Source: Henckelia pumila (taxonomy: Eukaryota > Streptophyta > Magnoliopsida > Lamiales > Gesneriaceae). From it: 64,000 bases of DNA. The DNA is taken from contig NC_133123.1 in assembly GCF_033568475.1 (NCBI RefSeq), forward strand, positions 25,468,622-25,532,621, read 5' to 3'. A program made the translations under genes and the position numbers. The notes under the pieces are model-generated. The model saw only the letters and a list, made by a program, of their open reading frames with translations. It was not told the DNA's origin and did no database searches. The first letter of the stretch is position 1. Every line of letters begins with the position of its first letter. Below are positions 34,158 to 47,600 of the stretch, piece by piece.

Positions 34158-34573
34158 TTGTTGTTGTCGTCGTCGTCCACGGTTTTTCCTAAATACCCCA
34201 AATGTAAAAATAAATAAAGAGGGTTCCTCCTCAAGATAGTACTAGCATTTTATTGACAAATTATAACATTGGTTTGTTAGATCAAAAACTAAATTGGTGT
34301 TTCATCGAAAAAAATTGTATAATGGATGGTTTAAACTCATACATTTATAAGCTTTTAGTCCAGTGTGGCTGGTTATCCTCTCGGACCACTTGACTCTCTC
34401 GACTCCTTTCTTCCGGCCCACTCTTCCTCTCTTATTCTAATATTCAATATTCAATATTCAATTTGAGATATACACATACATATTATTTGCAAATATCAAA
34501 ATCTAGCGCATCATTGCATCATATTTAGAAGTAAAAAACTTTATTTAAAAAAATGCATATCTATATCTATATT

Positions 34574-34574
34574 A

Positions 34575-34618
<44 letters not shown>
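34574..34618. repeat. (ATT)n microsatellite
   Basis: About fifteen ATT/TTA units in AT-rich spacer. Confidence 0.95.
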
Positions 34619-34619
<1 letters not shown>

Positions 34620-35641
34620 ACTAAAGACCCTCTAATTAACAAACTTTCAATTAATTGGTGAAGCTTGATTTGAAATTACTATTATCTCCTAACTTAATTT
34701 TCAATAAAACAAAAATTATTGAGCAAAATAGTTATTTTATAAAGTTTCCTTTTTTCTAGCCATTAAAAGCTCATTTTGTGCACATTGATATTATTTTATT
34801 TACAAAAATGACACTCACTTTATAAAATATATATTTTTTGTAAATATTTATTTAGAAAAACATTATATTTTTATTATTTTTTAATTTTACAATTTATTAT
34901 TTATTTTCTTCATTAAAAAAAATGTACAAGCGTGCGAAATACTAGTAATACATAATACTCAGTCATAACATTTGACGAAATAAAATCTTGCCAGATTTTT
35001 AAAATCCATAAAATACCTTTTTTTTTCCAATCCCCTCCCTAACTCTTCTTTTTTTTAATAAAAGAATTCAATTATGTAATAAAAATCTAATAACCTCATT
35101 TAAAAATAAAATACTTAGATTTTATTCTTTATTTTTCAATTTTAATTTCAACTTCTTTTTTTATACAAGAATACTTATCCCGAAAAAATCGACTTAAACA
35201 TGCATACCACGCATGTATATACACACTCGGGGAAAGGGGATCGGAGTTCAAAAGAGAGAAGCAATGAATTTTAGACTCTCCAAAATCCAAAACTGTAATA
35301 TGCCAACGACAGACTATTGTAAAAGACTCAAAGTAAAACAAAACCAGAAAACACCACCCAAGAATCAATACAAAACACATCTTTTACAGCGTTATTATTG
35401 GAGAAATACACAAATCGTCATAGTCTTGCCGCCTAGAGCTGCAAAAAAATGCCTCAGCTACAAAAGAATATTACAAGGAAACATTATATATAAATTTTTA
35501 CCGTATTACAGGCCAGACCGCGGGCAGCCATCTTCAAAAATAGACTATGATACAAACCAGAAACTATATTGCAATGTCACAGCCAAACCTCGGGTGTGGG
35601 ACTACTTGCAGCGAATATTTGACAAGGCAACCACAGAAACA

Positions 35642-38600
35642 TCAATAGGGCCCCATTGGTGGCATGCCAAACGGTGGCATTGGAGGCATACCCATGCCAC
35701 CCATTGGCGGTGGTGCGGGGTAACCTCCCATGCCTTGACCTCCCATACCCGGCATAGGTGGTGCTGGCAAAGCAAGAGGCAACAATTGGGCGTACAAATT
35801 CTGCAGTGAATAGCATATTTGGAGTATTATTAGTTGTATTCAGTTATAGATCCCACGTAATTTAAGAATATGGTTTGGAAATAATGATGAGTCATAGTCA
35901 GCAGTTGAAAGTACTTTTTCTGCAATGTGAAATCTTCAGTTTAAGGTCATTGGTCAATAAAGGGCGTACCAAGCATATCAATTTGTAAATTAATTAAATA
36001 CATAAAAATGTCCATTTACTAGCCAGACAAAAAATTGTTTCGAAAGGCATCACATATATATACCTGCTGCATGATGACATCTTTCTCCTCCTCCGCTTTA
36101 GCTTTTACTTCCTTCACAGCCTCAATCTTGTCCTTTATTAGTTCATCCACTTTGCCAGTATATTCACGGATAAACTGAACGAGGAGAAACAATGATACAT
36201 ATGCTTGAATATGAAACAAGAGTCGATGAAAGTGACAGTTCCCAATAAATATTCAACAATTTACTTTTATTTGGCCTGGAAATATAAAATAAGGACCCCA
36301 AAGACAAGTACATGATGACAGGAGAGGAAGGAAAGGTATAGAGAATCACCTGTAATAGATATGGGAAGGCAAAGTCAATTGTGTTATTCATCCAGGCAAG
36401 TTCAAGTGCAACATCCGGACGAATCAAGTCGTAACAAACAAAAAGGCATGATGCAAAGCATTCCTTCTTGCCCTGAAAAGAAAAAATAAAACCATTTACA
36501 TACCCTATGTCAAACATTAAATATTGATGGAATCATAATACTTGTACTGTTCTGAAAGCATCGATGAACACTAAGTCATATTAACGTTATTATAATACAA
36601 ATAGGCACCCCACCTTACTGAAAAATAGTTCACATCAATTGCAATATAAAAAACACATTGATGATGGATTTAAAAGGAGACACCATACATTTTCTTCAGG
36701 GTAAATAATATCAGATTAGATATTGTAAATTTGTTGACAAAGCAAACCTGTTCAATGAAGTAAACAAGTAACTCTTCAGCGAGTTCACGATCACCAGATT
36801 GTGAAGCTGTTTCCATTGCATCTTTGTAGAGGTTGTCTTTCTTTGATAATGCAATCGATTGCTTCCACCTGCCTGCTTTCTTGTAAATGTAGGCCGCAAC
36901 ACGCCTCATCTCCAGAAGCTCATGTTTCTCAATCTACTCAAGCACATTAAACAGTAATTCTAAAATTTCTCAAAAAAAAAAACAAAAACAAAAACAAAAA
37001 CAAAAAGAAAACAAACAAAAGAAATGAAGAAAAGAAACAGAGACTGCAGTAACTACAGCTCACCCTTTGAGCAAGACCAATTTGATCAAAGCTATCGTGC
37101 AAGTCAATTGATTCGCGAAGTCTGTCATAATCCTCCTCCTCTACATAGATGTCATTGAGAGCTTCATTCACTGCAGACACATTATTGCTCTGAACTGCAA
37201 CCATATAAGGCTTAACAAGACGTAGATGACCCGCCTACACGTATTAACATAAGACATTTATGATGCTACATAATTACACTTGAAACTTCAAACAACAATG
37301 ATAAGAAATGAACATATCAAGCAGAAGTGTCAACCTTTCTCATTATGTCTACAACACGAGTGTGATCAACGCGAAGGGCAAGAACATTCAGGACATCATT
37401 GATGAGGTCAGGATGTTCTTGCAAATAGAAATGCACAGCTTTGTAATATAGCTCCACATTGGCAACTTTGACAATAATATCTTTGAATTGCAGGTGCTCC
37501 CAAGCTTCCGGGGAATGATTCATCACAGTTGTAGCAGCATTATCAAACTCATCATACTGAACATATAGATAAGTTAATTCTTGCCAATGCTGTTGTTCGT
37601 CACATGCTCTGATCAGCTTGGGAATATTTAGACGTGTAGAAAACAATTTGATGTGCTCCATAAGCTTTTCATGACGATATCTAGCATACAAGACACCCAA
37701 CTCAGTAAAAATCCCCATATGTGCACGTTCCAGCCCTAAACCACTTTCCATAAGAGATATAAGCTCATTAAAGCATCCTCTGTTTTGATAATACTCGCTA
37801 ACCTCTTCCAGATCATCCACCTGCAAGAATCACAAAATAATGTGTCACAGTATAATTTTAATTCAGACGACAGAAATCTTCGATTATGAAATCAAATAAT
37901 TTGATTCTAGACTTCTAGTAGAGTAAAAATACAACATTTGAAAAATGAAAATAAATGAAATACCTGTACAATGATGTTAAGACCACATATCTGAGCCAAG
38001 CGGAACTCCTCAGCGTCAACACAGGCAAAGCAGACTTCTTTCCATGTCTTTGCGCTGTTGGCTTTTCTTGCTGCATCAACAGCACCTTGAAATTGCTTCA
38101 ACTTCACAAGTGTGATTGCCAATTTGCCCCAGTTAGAGATAAAAGCAAAAATAATCTTTGCAGCCTCATATAAAGCTTCATCATACAAGCGATCACCAAC
38201 ATTGGGCAGATTAGCAACATTTGGCATAAGAATAAATTCTTCGATGTCACCCAATCTATCAATCTTAGCATATGCATAAATGAGCTCGCTGTCGACTTTT
38301 GGCTCCTTTGTTTTCTGCCTGACCATGAGAAGGTACTTCACCAGGTCATGATAAACGTCAGCATCCTCGGCAGCTCGGATGACCTCCAGGAATTGAGTAA
38401 CATCGTCCGCGCGAATAAATGACTCTATTGCATCGCTCACCAGTCCTTCCCTGAGTTGAGATTTAGCAACTTGGCTCCAAACAGCATCTTCTTCAACACG
38501 GAAAGCAAACTCTACAGCTCGATTAATGTCCCGAATATTATCTAGCAAAACATTAACTGCCTGAACATTCAAATTAAACTTCTTGAAAATAGCAAAAGCT

Positions 38601-41600
38601 TCTTCATACAACTGAGCTTCCACAGCCACTTCTCCGACTGCAGGGCCGTCAAAGTTATCAAGTCTATTAATATAGTCCATAACTCTAGAAGGATCTGCCT
38701 TGATTGCAGTCAAGATAAGTAAATTTTGTAGGTTAAAGTTTCCACTGAAGGCAGAGTTCTGAAGAACAATCTTTTCAAGTAATTCAATTAGTTCGTGGGG
38801 GAGATCAGCAGTCATAAAAGCTTTAACAGCAGCAGAAACTTGCTCTGGGCTCTTGCTTTCTGGCAAAGCAGTAGATACGACTTGATCAATAAGCAGCCTT
38901 CTGAATTCATTTTCAGGATCGAGAACTTTTCCCCAGAGATCAGCATCCATTCTTTCAACCACATATCTGAAATAAATAAATAAATAAAAAGTGGATCAAC
39001 ATCTGACATGCATGAAACTAATTAACTAATGTCCAACATTCAATAGAACTGCACACCACAAACCTTGCTTGCAGCTTGAACAACGAATTCTTATTTGTCA
39101 CATTAATAAGTTCATCATCACACTGTCCTCTCCGGTATGCCACAACGGCAAGGGTAGGATCACGTTTTTCACAATATTTACCAACAACACGTGAATCATA
39201 ATATGGGTTGGTGGTGAGAAAATGTTCCGGATTGTTGTTGCTATCTATGATTATTTTACCCAACGCATTGTGGACATGCACATCTTGGCTTCCTTCGCTC
39301 ACAAGATGTTCCAGAAACTGAGTAAGCAAGCGAAGACGATTCCTGCATACCACATATCACAAGTAAGGATATCAAGGAAGAAGCTGGCTCGAAGCAAAGC
39401 TAGAGGGCATAGTGCATAAAGGTACCTTTTCTCACACTCATCCACCAGTGGCTCAACCGGAAGCAGAGAACGAACAGAGAGAATCAGGCCTTTAATAAAA
39501 TCTTCAGGACACTCATCGTCTAGGAGCTGCCCAACAACTAATGGAGCATTTCCAGGATTGACCTATAAAGCAAATAATAATCACTTGCATGAAAGACAAA
39601 CTTTACCCTATTGGCAACAAAAATTTCAAAAGATCGTCATACCTTCTGCACATAACCTTCAATATAGCGAAGCATGTTGTTCGAGTACAAGTAATGGGTG
39701 AGGTCTGGAACAAAACCAAAGCGGTCACACACATTGATTAATGGCCGTGCATCTGGAAGTTTTGCTTCCATTAAAAAATTCTTAGTCTTTTCAGGGTCAT
39801 AGAAATTTGATTCTCTGGTTACACGCTCAACCTCTTTAATTTGTCCAGTCTTGGCAGCAGCCTCAATGTACTTGAAGTGAATATCAGGATCCTCACTGCC
39901 AGAAACCAATACTTATACAGATATAAATAAAATACAAAAACAACAGGCAATCGTTCAGCAACTAGAAATCCATTCCTTTCGAAGCAAGTTACCTGGAGCT
40001 CAAATATGATCCTAGGAAGAAATATAATCCTTCATATGACTTGAACTGCTCAAAGAGCTTAATACAAGTCGCAACACCCAATTGTTCGCAATATTCTTTA
40101 GCAACCTACACCAAATTAGAACAGCAATTGTAACAAATATAAGAATGCCAAAGTCACTTCAATAAAATGAAAACAATAAACTTCACAATTCTGGGGCATT
40201 GGTTTCAGAAAGGCATCTTACAATAAATTCAACATCAAAATCTTTATGCCTTCACCCTACCTGGACAATTATCTGAAGGTTTCCTCTTAAATTGACTAGT
40301 AAAAGATCCTTCATACACTCCAGAGCCCATTCTGGGGAAAGTGTACCAAAGAACTCCACAAGTGCCTGAAATTCACATCATTAAGCACTAATACTGACCA
40401 GTTGAATGAAGAACAATACTAGATTTTAGTAAACCTGTGGCTCAATTGCATGAGTGTTGACAATAACTCGTTTGATATCAGGCAGCTCAGCGTAATGCTG
40501 CAGGCACACGTAAAATGTTTGATTGAGATGCAAAAATAATATGTAAGTTGTGGGTACATAAATGGGTGAGATTTTAACCTGTAGTGCTCGAACATAAAGG
40601 CCAGCTTTCTCACAAAGTTGAGCAATCCGAGGCCTGTCGTAATGACTAAACATGCCATTAGCCAAAATAGCATCTGCTACATTGGGAAAGGTCACGAGAT
40701 TGATCTCCAGGACCTGACAAAATAACAAAATCACTATGCCTCCGTGAAAAAATAAAATATTGATGTTGATTTACAAGAGGATTAGCTTAAATATCGACCT
40801 TAGTTTGCAGGAATGCATGCTCTGGAAGATTTGGTTTCAGGACATCCAACAGAAATGCTGTTGCTTCGCGGATCATGTTCCTCTAATGAAAAATGATCAA
40901 AACATAATTAATCATCTCAAAAACTCAAGATGCTAAGGCTTTCAAAGATGAAATGGGGAAAACACGCCATAAAAAAAGACCATAAAATCAGAATATTTCA
41001 AATATAAAAGAAAACCTACACACCTGAAGGAAGAGATCAGTAATAGTATTGTAATCAACAGGACAACCTCCTTCCATTTGAGACATCATAAGAGCAAAAT
41101 TAACTGCTCCCTGTCACACCAGAAAAAAATATCATTACAATGTTACCTTCAAATATCATGTTCTATCATAATTCAACATGACAAACTACAAGCATAATAT
41201 ATAACATTGTCGAAAACTTCAAGATTTAATTTTATGGCAATCCTCGTATACCTGAGGATCTGACCGGAGAATGGTTTGCAAAAGAAACAGATAGTCTGGT
41301 GTGTATCCAACCTGTTTCAAGATAAATGTGATTTTCATCAGAATCAACTGTATTGCAGAATGATAATAACAACCAACAAGTGAAAGAGCATCAACTCTGT
41401 CAGGAACTAGCGTCATTGACCTGCTTTGAATATATCAAGATTTTGTCAAACTCACGACGCTCAGCAAAAGCTGCCACGACTTTCGGTGTAGCTCTCGCTT
41501 TGATATATATTTTCAGTGCAAGGTCATTGTCAACAGTCTACAAAATAAAAGAGGAAAGTGAATTCAAATTGCACAATAAAATGGAACACATTAAAAATCA

Positions 41601-44600
41601 GATTTGAAACAATAAACAATCTGAAAGTGGTGGAAGTTCCAAACTGAAGGAATTACCTTCACCAGGTCTCCAAGTTCCTCACTGCATTCAAGTTTATCTT
41701 CAGCCAACCAGTTCTCCAATAAATTCTTCTTGTTCTGGTTAACAACAAGCCGTGATAACTCCAAAGACTCAAATGCGTTAAGCTTTCCTTTAGTTAACAA
41801 TGTCCCAAAGTACTGCAACAATGGTGGTGTCTGCCCAGCTTGAACAGGTACACTCTGAAAATACATATTATCTAATCAAAATCTCAGCCCATCAAAAACA
41901 AGTACACAGCATTCCAATCAGATTTCTAATAAGGGGGTTTCTGATTTGAAAATGACAAGTGGAATTCACGCTTCCATCTACCACATGTTTGGTGCCAAGG
42001 AAAACATGAAAGCTAATGAATAACAGGCACCTGAAATTTGGCAACAGTATCTGGTGTCCTCAGTATGCCTTGAGGAGATTCTGCAGCAAGCTCGGCAGCC
42101 TCTTTATACTTTGTCTGAGCAAACAATTCTTGAAAACGTTGAACCACCTGACACATTTTCAGATGGCACAAATTTAAATCTTCTGCATCCGATAATTTTG
42201 TATAAAGCATTCACGCACACGTGAGGAATAAATGTAAATTTATTTCTCCACACAGCTATATTAATTTTACACCATCAAAAGCCAAATTTAACCTACCAAA
42301 TTCTCAGCACCAGGAAGGTTTCCTCTTTTTGCAAGGTTGACAGCGAGCTCCAGATTGTTTAACTAGCAATAATCATTTAAGACTCAAAATATTTGGGGGA
42401 AAAAAAGCATGAATATTACACAAACTGCAGAAGCTTAGCATACCTGGCCGCTGACAAAAGGCACTATAGTTGCTTCATTTACAGTTGCAAGTAAAACTTG
42501 GCCTCGCCTGTTAATAGCATAGAAACCTCCGACTGATGAAGCCTCTGATGTCAGAAAAATGGGATCCGGACTGATCCTATTTCTATATACGGCAGCAGCA
42601 GAATCCAAATCATACACAAAGAGCAGCCCAAGCTTTGTGATAACATAAAGAAGACTATACTTGTGGGATATCTGCAAAACAATACAATTAGCATGTTAAA
42701 TGGACATGCAAATTCAAACACTAGAGAGCTAACATGTCAAACTTGTAAAATTTTATAGCTGACTGTCAAGGTCGACCAAAACTATTGAATTGGAGCTCAA
42801 GTTTATTCAAGTGAATTTAGTTCACGGGATTTCTTAGCTCACAGGTTTGGATTCCTAACCATCGCATGCACTCAAATAATGATTTTAGCTCACTAACTCG
42901 GTTAATTATTATATTAATGAGCTTCATATGTAAAATTAATAATAATATTTTAAAGTATTAGTGATGATATTTTACGAATAAATATTAAAAACCTATTTTG
43001 GTCAATATATTTCTATGTTTTATTAAAAATAAATATGGAAAATGCTGACAATTGAATAAATAAATTTGAACTCGGCTTTGGTTTCAACAGACTCGTGAGC
43101 TGGTTAAATTCCACGTACACATTCTAAATTAGCACACACTTGCAAAAGGGGGAAAGACATTTCAAGAAGAAATACCTGCATAGCCACCGGGAAGTCATCA
43201 GCAAAATCTGGAGGGAAGAATAAATCTGCCTGCTTTTTGGTAAAAGATGGCTTCCCTGTAAAGACGTGCAAGTGTTAGGCCAACAAAGAAAAATAAATAT
43301 AAATATATATCGATATTATGTATATATCCTGAACATGACATCCCAAACCAGTAAATTTTTTAATAATACTAAAAAGGTCAAAATCAAATAACATGAAAGA
43401 TATATGCACCTGGCTGAGCACCAAGCTCAATAACATGCAACTTCGATGAAATCTGACCAGAATTAGAGGACTTTGTTGCAAAAGAAATGAGAATTGAGTC
43501 TTTATCATTTCCAGCAACCTGCATACGAATATAAAAAAGAGAGTTAGCAAGAGCTTTGCCCACAGAACAGTCTATAGTGCATAGGAATCGAAAGGAAGGA
43601 GCAAAGTACTCGGAAAGAGGCAAAAGATGCAGCATGTGCTTCAAGAGCTTGACTGCGTTGCTGGTCTACAGAAAAGAGCTGCATATTTCCTTTGACGAGT
43701 TGTGGCCGCTAAAGAAGGAACGTCTCAGTACAATCGTCGACAGTGAAACACAAAACGCACAACTGTGAAAGTAAAATACACGATCTCTCCAAAACTAGTA
43801 AACACAAAATATCTGCATATGATTGATCATCGTTATAACCGTCATACAAGTTTTAATCACACAATAGTTACGTTCCAACACATGAACCTGACATTTCCAT
43901 GACGCTCTGCTCCGAATTGAAGCCCCAAGAAATCACTTTAGCTCATTCTTAATCAATTAATGCCACGCTAATTTAGTTTCCATCACATTTCACTTTGATT
44001 TTACTAATCATATATCCCCCTATTTTTACAATTGTCAGTAAGAAAGAACTACATACATGAGTTCAATCAAACCTAGCATAATTTGGAAAGGTGTTTGAAA
44101 TGGCATAAACTTCACATAAATAACAACGAATTACTGCAGACAATGACATACACCTTAATATAAACATTGATAACAAGAGTTTCTTGAGAAAACCTACGCA
44201 ATTGAAGTGTTACATTGCGGCCAATCATAAATCCTGTGACAAAAATCATAAATAGACGACCTATAGTTTTATATCATATAAACAATATCGCAATAATTGG
44301 AACTTTTTTAAAGAGATGTCATTCTACCATAATCAGAGTTCGCAAAAACAGAATGCAGAAGCCATTCCAACAAATTCACAACAACAAAAACAGCAGAATC
44401 AGTTGTTAAGTCGATTGTCTATGATTTGCAACAGAAGTGCAAGTAGCTCAACTAACAGATGAATAGATGAGTTAGACACTAAAATGCTGTCGCAGTTACG
44501 CATGAGAAATGTGCAAATAATTTAAAATTAGACTTCAAAATAAAAAGGTTAGCAATCACAAAAAACATCATCAATGTAAAAAAAAAAAAGTGTGAGATTG

Positions 44601-47600
44601 TTGAAGAATATTGACAATAAGAAGGTGGTCGTAACAGAAAGGAAAATGAGTATTTCTATCATTAACAATTTGAGCTACTGTGAGTCTGGTCAAAATCTTA
44701 ATTTCAATTTTGAAGAGGAAAAATAGCAAGCCACTCACCTCAGGTGAACCAGGAGCAATCCCAATCAAAACCAACCACTTTTCAGAAGGGTCACATTTAT
44801 AATTGATGATTTGATTGTTTGCTAAATTCGCAGTTCTTTCAAACATCTTTACAGGTTCAGATTCACCTACTCAGGGAGAAAGGAAAATTCTCAAGGAAAG
44901 ATAATGCAACTCATTAAAGAAAATGAAATGCAGAAAATGGAGAAAAATTTAGAGAAAATCCAAAATGTTTTGAACTTGCCTTCAATCGACCAGTGGTAAA
45001 CTGAGGATTGGGTCACTAAACCTAACATCTTGGGAGAAATCCACTTCCAAAATACGACCTGTCATAGAAGTATAACATCCACAACAGCCAACTTCAAAGA
45101 CTTGGATGTTGTATATAATATCACAACTAATACATCCACAATCTTAAATTTTGAAATGTACAACAGGTATTGAGATACTTGCCTGCTCTGGCATCTGATG
45201 AGACTTCATCTTTGCTTTGGCCTCAATGTTGAAAATTTGCAAGTGATCTTGAGTGGTCCCAGGAAGTTGAGCTTCATCAAATAAAGAACATCAATATTTT
45301 GGTGAAGACTAAAAGAAAATAGAAGCCATACCAGCAAGTTCATTAATATCAGCAGCACACTTTAAAAATAATTACCAAATATGTTCCCAACCAAATTGTT
45401 GAGGATAACACTTGTCATAGTCATATTATTAATGAACAAAAAGGACAGATTTTCCATGAGATTAAAACTTGCAAGAACCCTAACACAACTAGGAAGTGCA
45501 TTTCGCGCATGTCTCCTTGTCCCAAAAGTTCAAAGGATACAGTTAAACAATCAGAATCGGTTCAGCCCACAGCCCATGTACTTTTTCCTAGTGTATAGGC
45601 CCAGATTACAAATTCTGATTTGGGCCCCATTGAGTCTATCGCAGCCCATGTTCTATGGCTAATTACTCCAAGCGGTTTAAAATTAATGGGAAATATGAGG
45701 CTTTTCCAATATGTTTCAAGTGCTATTGAATGGTGCTCGTGCTTTATGTTCAGATAAACCAGTGGTTGATAATCAGTGGCAATTCCTTTTCAAGTCCGCT
45801 CACTTTCTAGTTCATCTCCATCAACAGGAGATAATCTAGTGATTCAGGGAGCTCTGCCAAGTCAGTTAAGGAAAAAAAGGAAAAAGTCTTTGGCTCGAGA
45901 AACTAAGGAAATGGAACAAGACATGCAGATGGTCCTCAATTTAGTCCAAATGCAAACCTAAAACACCTGAATCTCTCTCCACCAAGATTGAGTAGGAGTG
46001 GATAATTGGATAACCTCATGGATTATGGTTCTTTGTTTCCAAAAGTCAAGGCGCTAACCGCAGGGCAAATTGAAACCAAGCCATGAAGCTAAGAGTTATT
46101 TGTTGGAAATCTTGTTTATAAATTGAGGTGGCAATTACATGTCAGCTTGAAGTCGAGTCAGGAACCTAAGGAGCTTGTTCTCTAAAATTTAGTCTACCCA
46201 TGTAATCTTATTTTCATTGTTCTTGCTAACAAAGAGGTCTTCAATTAATCATCCTCCTCCTCTATATTATATATTATGTCATCATTTTCGATAAACGCAC
46301 GCCTTTAAGATCGTTAAAAAAGAAGCTAGGATGATCCCATCATCTTCACATGATCATATCATTATTAAGATTGGAATGTGTAAGTTTCATTGCTCCCTTA
46401 CTTAACAGCAATAATGGCCATTCATTGTATTCTAGCATTCACAGCCTGATTATTCCCATTAGTTTCCCCAAGAAAAAAAGTGTTTTGAGTGCTAAGTGTA
46501 AACATCATGTGGTTGACTCATCACGCTTAGATACTAAAAGGCTGGTTTTCAAACAGATCATCATAATGTCTGAAAAATTTTAAGAAATGCAAGGCATAAA
46601 TGAAAAAAATTAAATAAGGCAGGCACCAGATAGCAATAGAATCTTCTGCAATAAAAGCTCAAAAAGAGAAAAACATTGAAGAAAATATGTAAACGTTATT
46701 CATACAAGCATTTAAAGTTCTTGCATGTAGATAGTAATGATATAGAATAATAATAATAATTCAATAATTTCAGAAACCTTAAAACCTATTCAAAATATTT
46801 CAGTAAAATCATAGTTAATTTCAGTGTACTATTCCTGATATGAAATCCATTCACGGTGAGACTTCATTATTTTCAGAAACTTAAGGTGGATTTCAGAAAA
46901 TGGAATCTGTGACTAATTTCAACGTATGCAAGCTGAAGAAAAATATAAGATTGCCAGATTGGTGAAGAAAATGTCCTTGTGAGTGATGTCTATGGGGAAA
47001 AAAGGAAGAATATCATAAAAGCGGAAGGTCGCTGAAAAATAAGAGAAAGACGTACGTGGGGTAAGGGTCTTGCGATTAATGGCATCAGTCATCTCCAATC
47101 CATTGCACTAGTTTAGTGCAATTTTTACACTAAACACAAAACTCATCTCCAATGCACCTAGTTCAAATTTTGTTTTAAAAGAGCATTCTCGGGATATTCC
47201 CTACTCTTTCATTTACCTCAAATATTGTATTACACCAGAAATATGCTTATCAATTCATTTTATTTTTTGGAAAATAACAAATGTATTTAATTTATCATTA
47301 TTTCTGTACATATTATAAGTTTAAAAAATTATTCTAAATAAATAAATTATTCAATTTTCAGAATTTTTAAATTTATGAAATAAACTAAATTATCATTAAT
47401 TATATTCTAAATTAATAACCCATGATCATAAACTACAGTTTCAATGTTTCATACAATTAAACTTTAAGTTATAACCAAAAAAAACATAAAAATATTTTTT
47501 AAAAAAATATTGTGTGGCTACAGTGCTGCATAAAGCCAATTTTGGGGATATATTCGAGGAGACCACTGCGCCAATTTGGAGTTAAATGTCAAATTTTCTC

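Larger units (their letters stand above)
33602..35641. other. AT-rich spacer and clathrin 3' region
   Basis: Contains two trinucleotide microsatellites; the last few hundred bases before 35642 are presumed 3' UTR of the clathrin gene. No other gene. The plus ORF at 35213-35809 is antisense to the clathrin end. Confidence 0.4.

Noticed and set aside
34119-34618. Regular short repeats as a possible CRISPR-like array
   Set aside because: They are plain ATT microsatellites in a plant nuclear genome.
35213-35809. 198-codon plus-strand ORF
   Set aside because: Its right half is the complement of the last clathrin exon and the rest is presumed 3' UTR and spacer; composition is Trp/His-rich and unlike a real protein.
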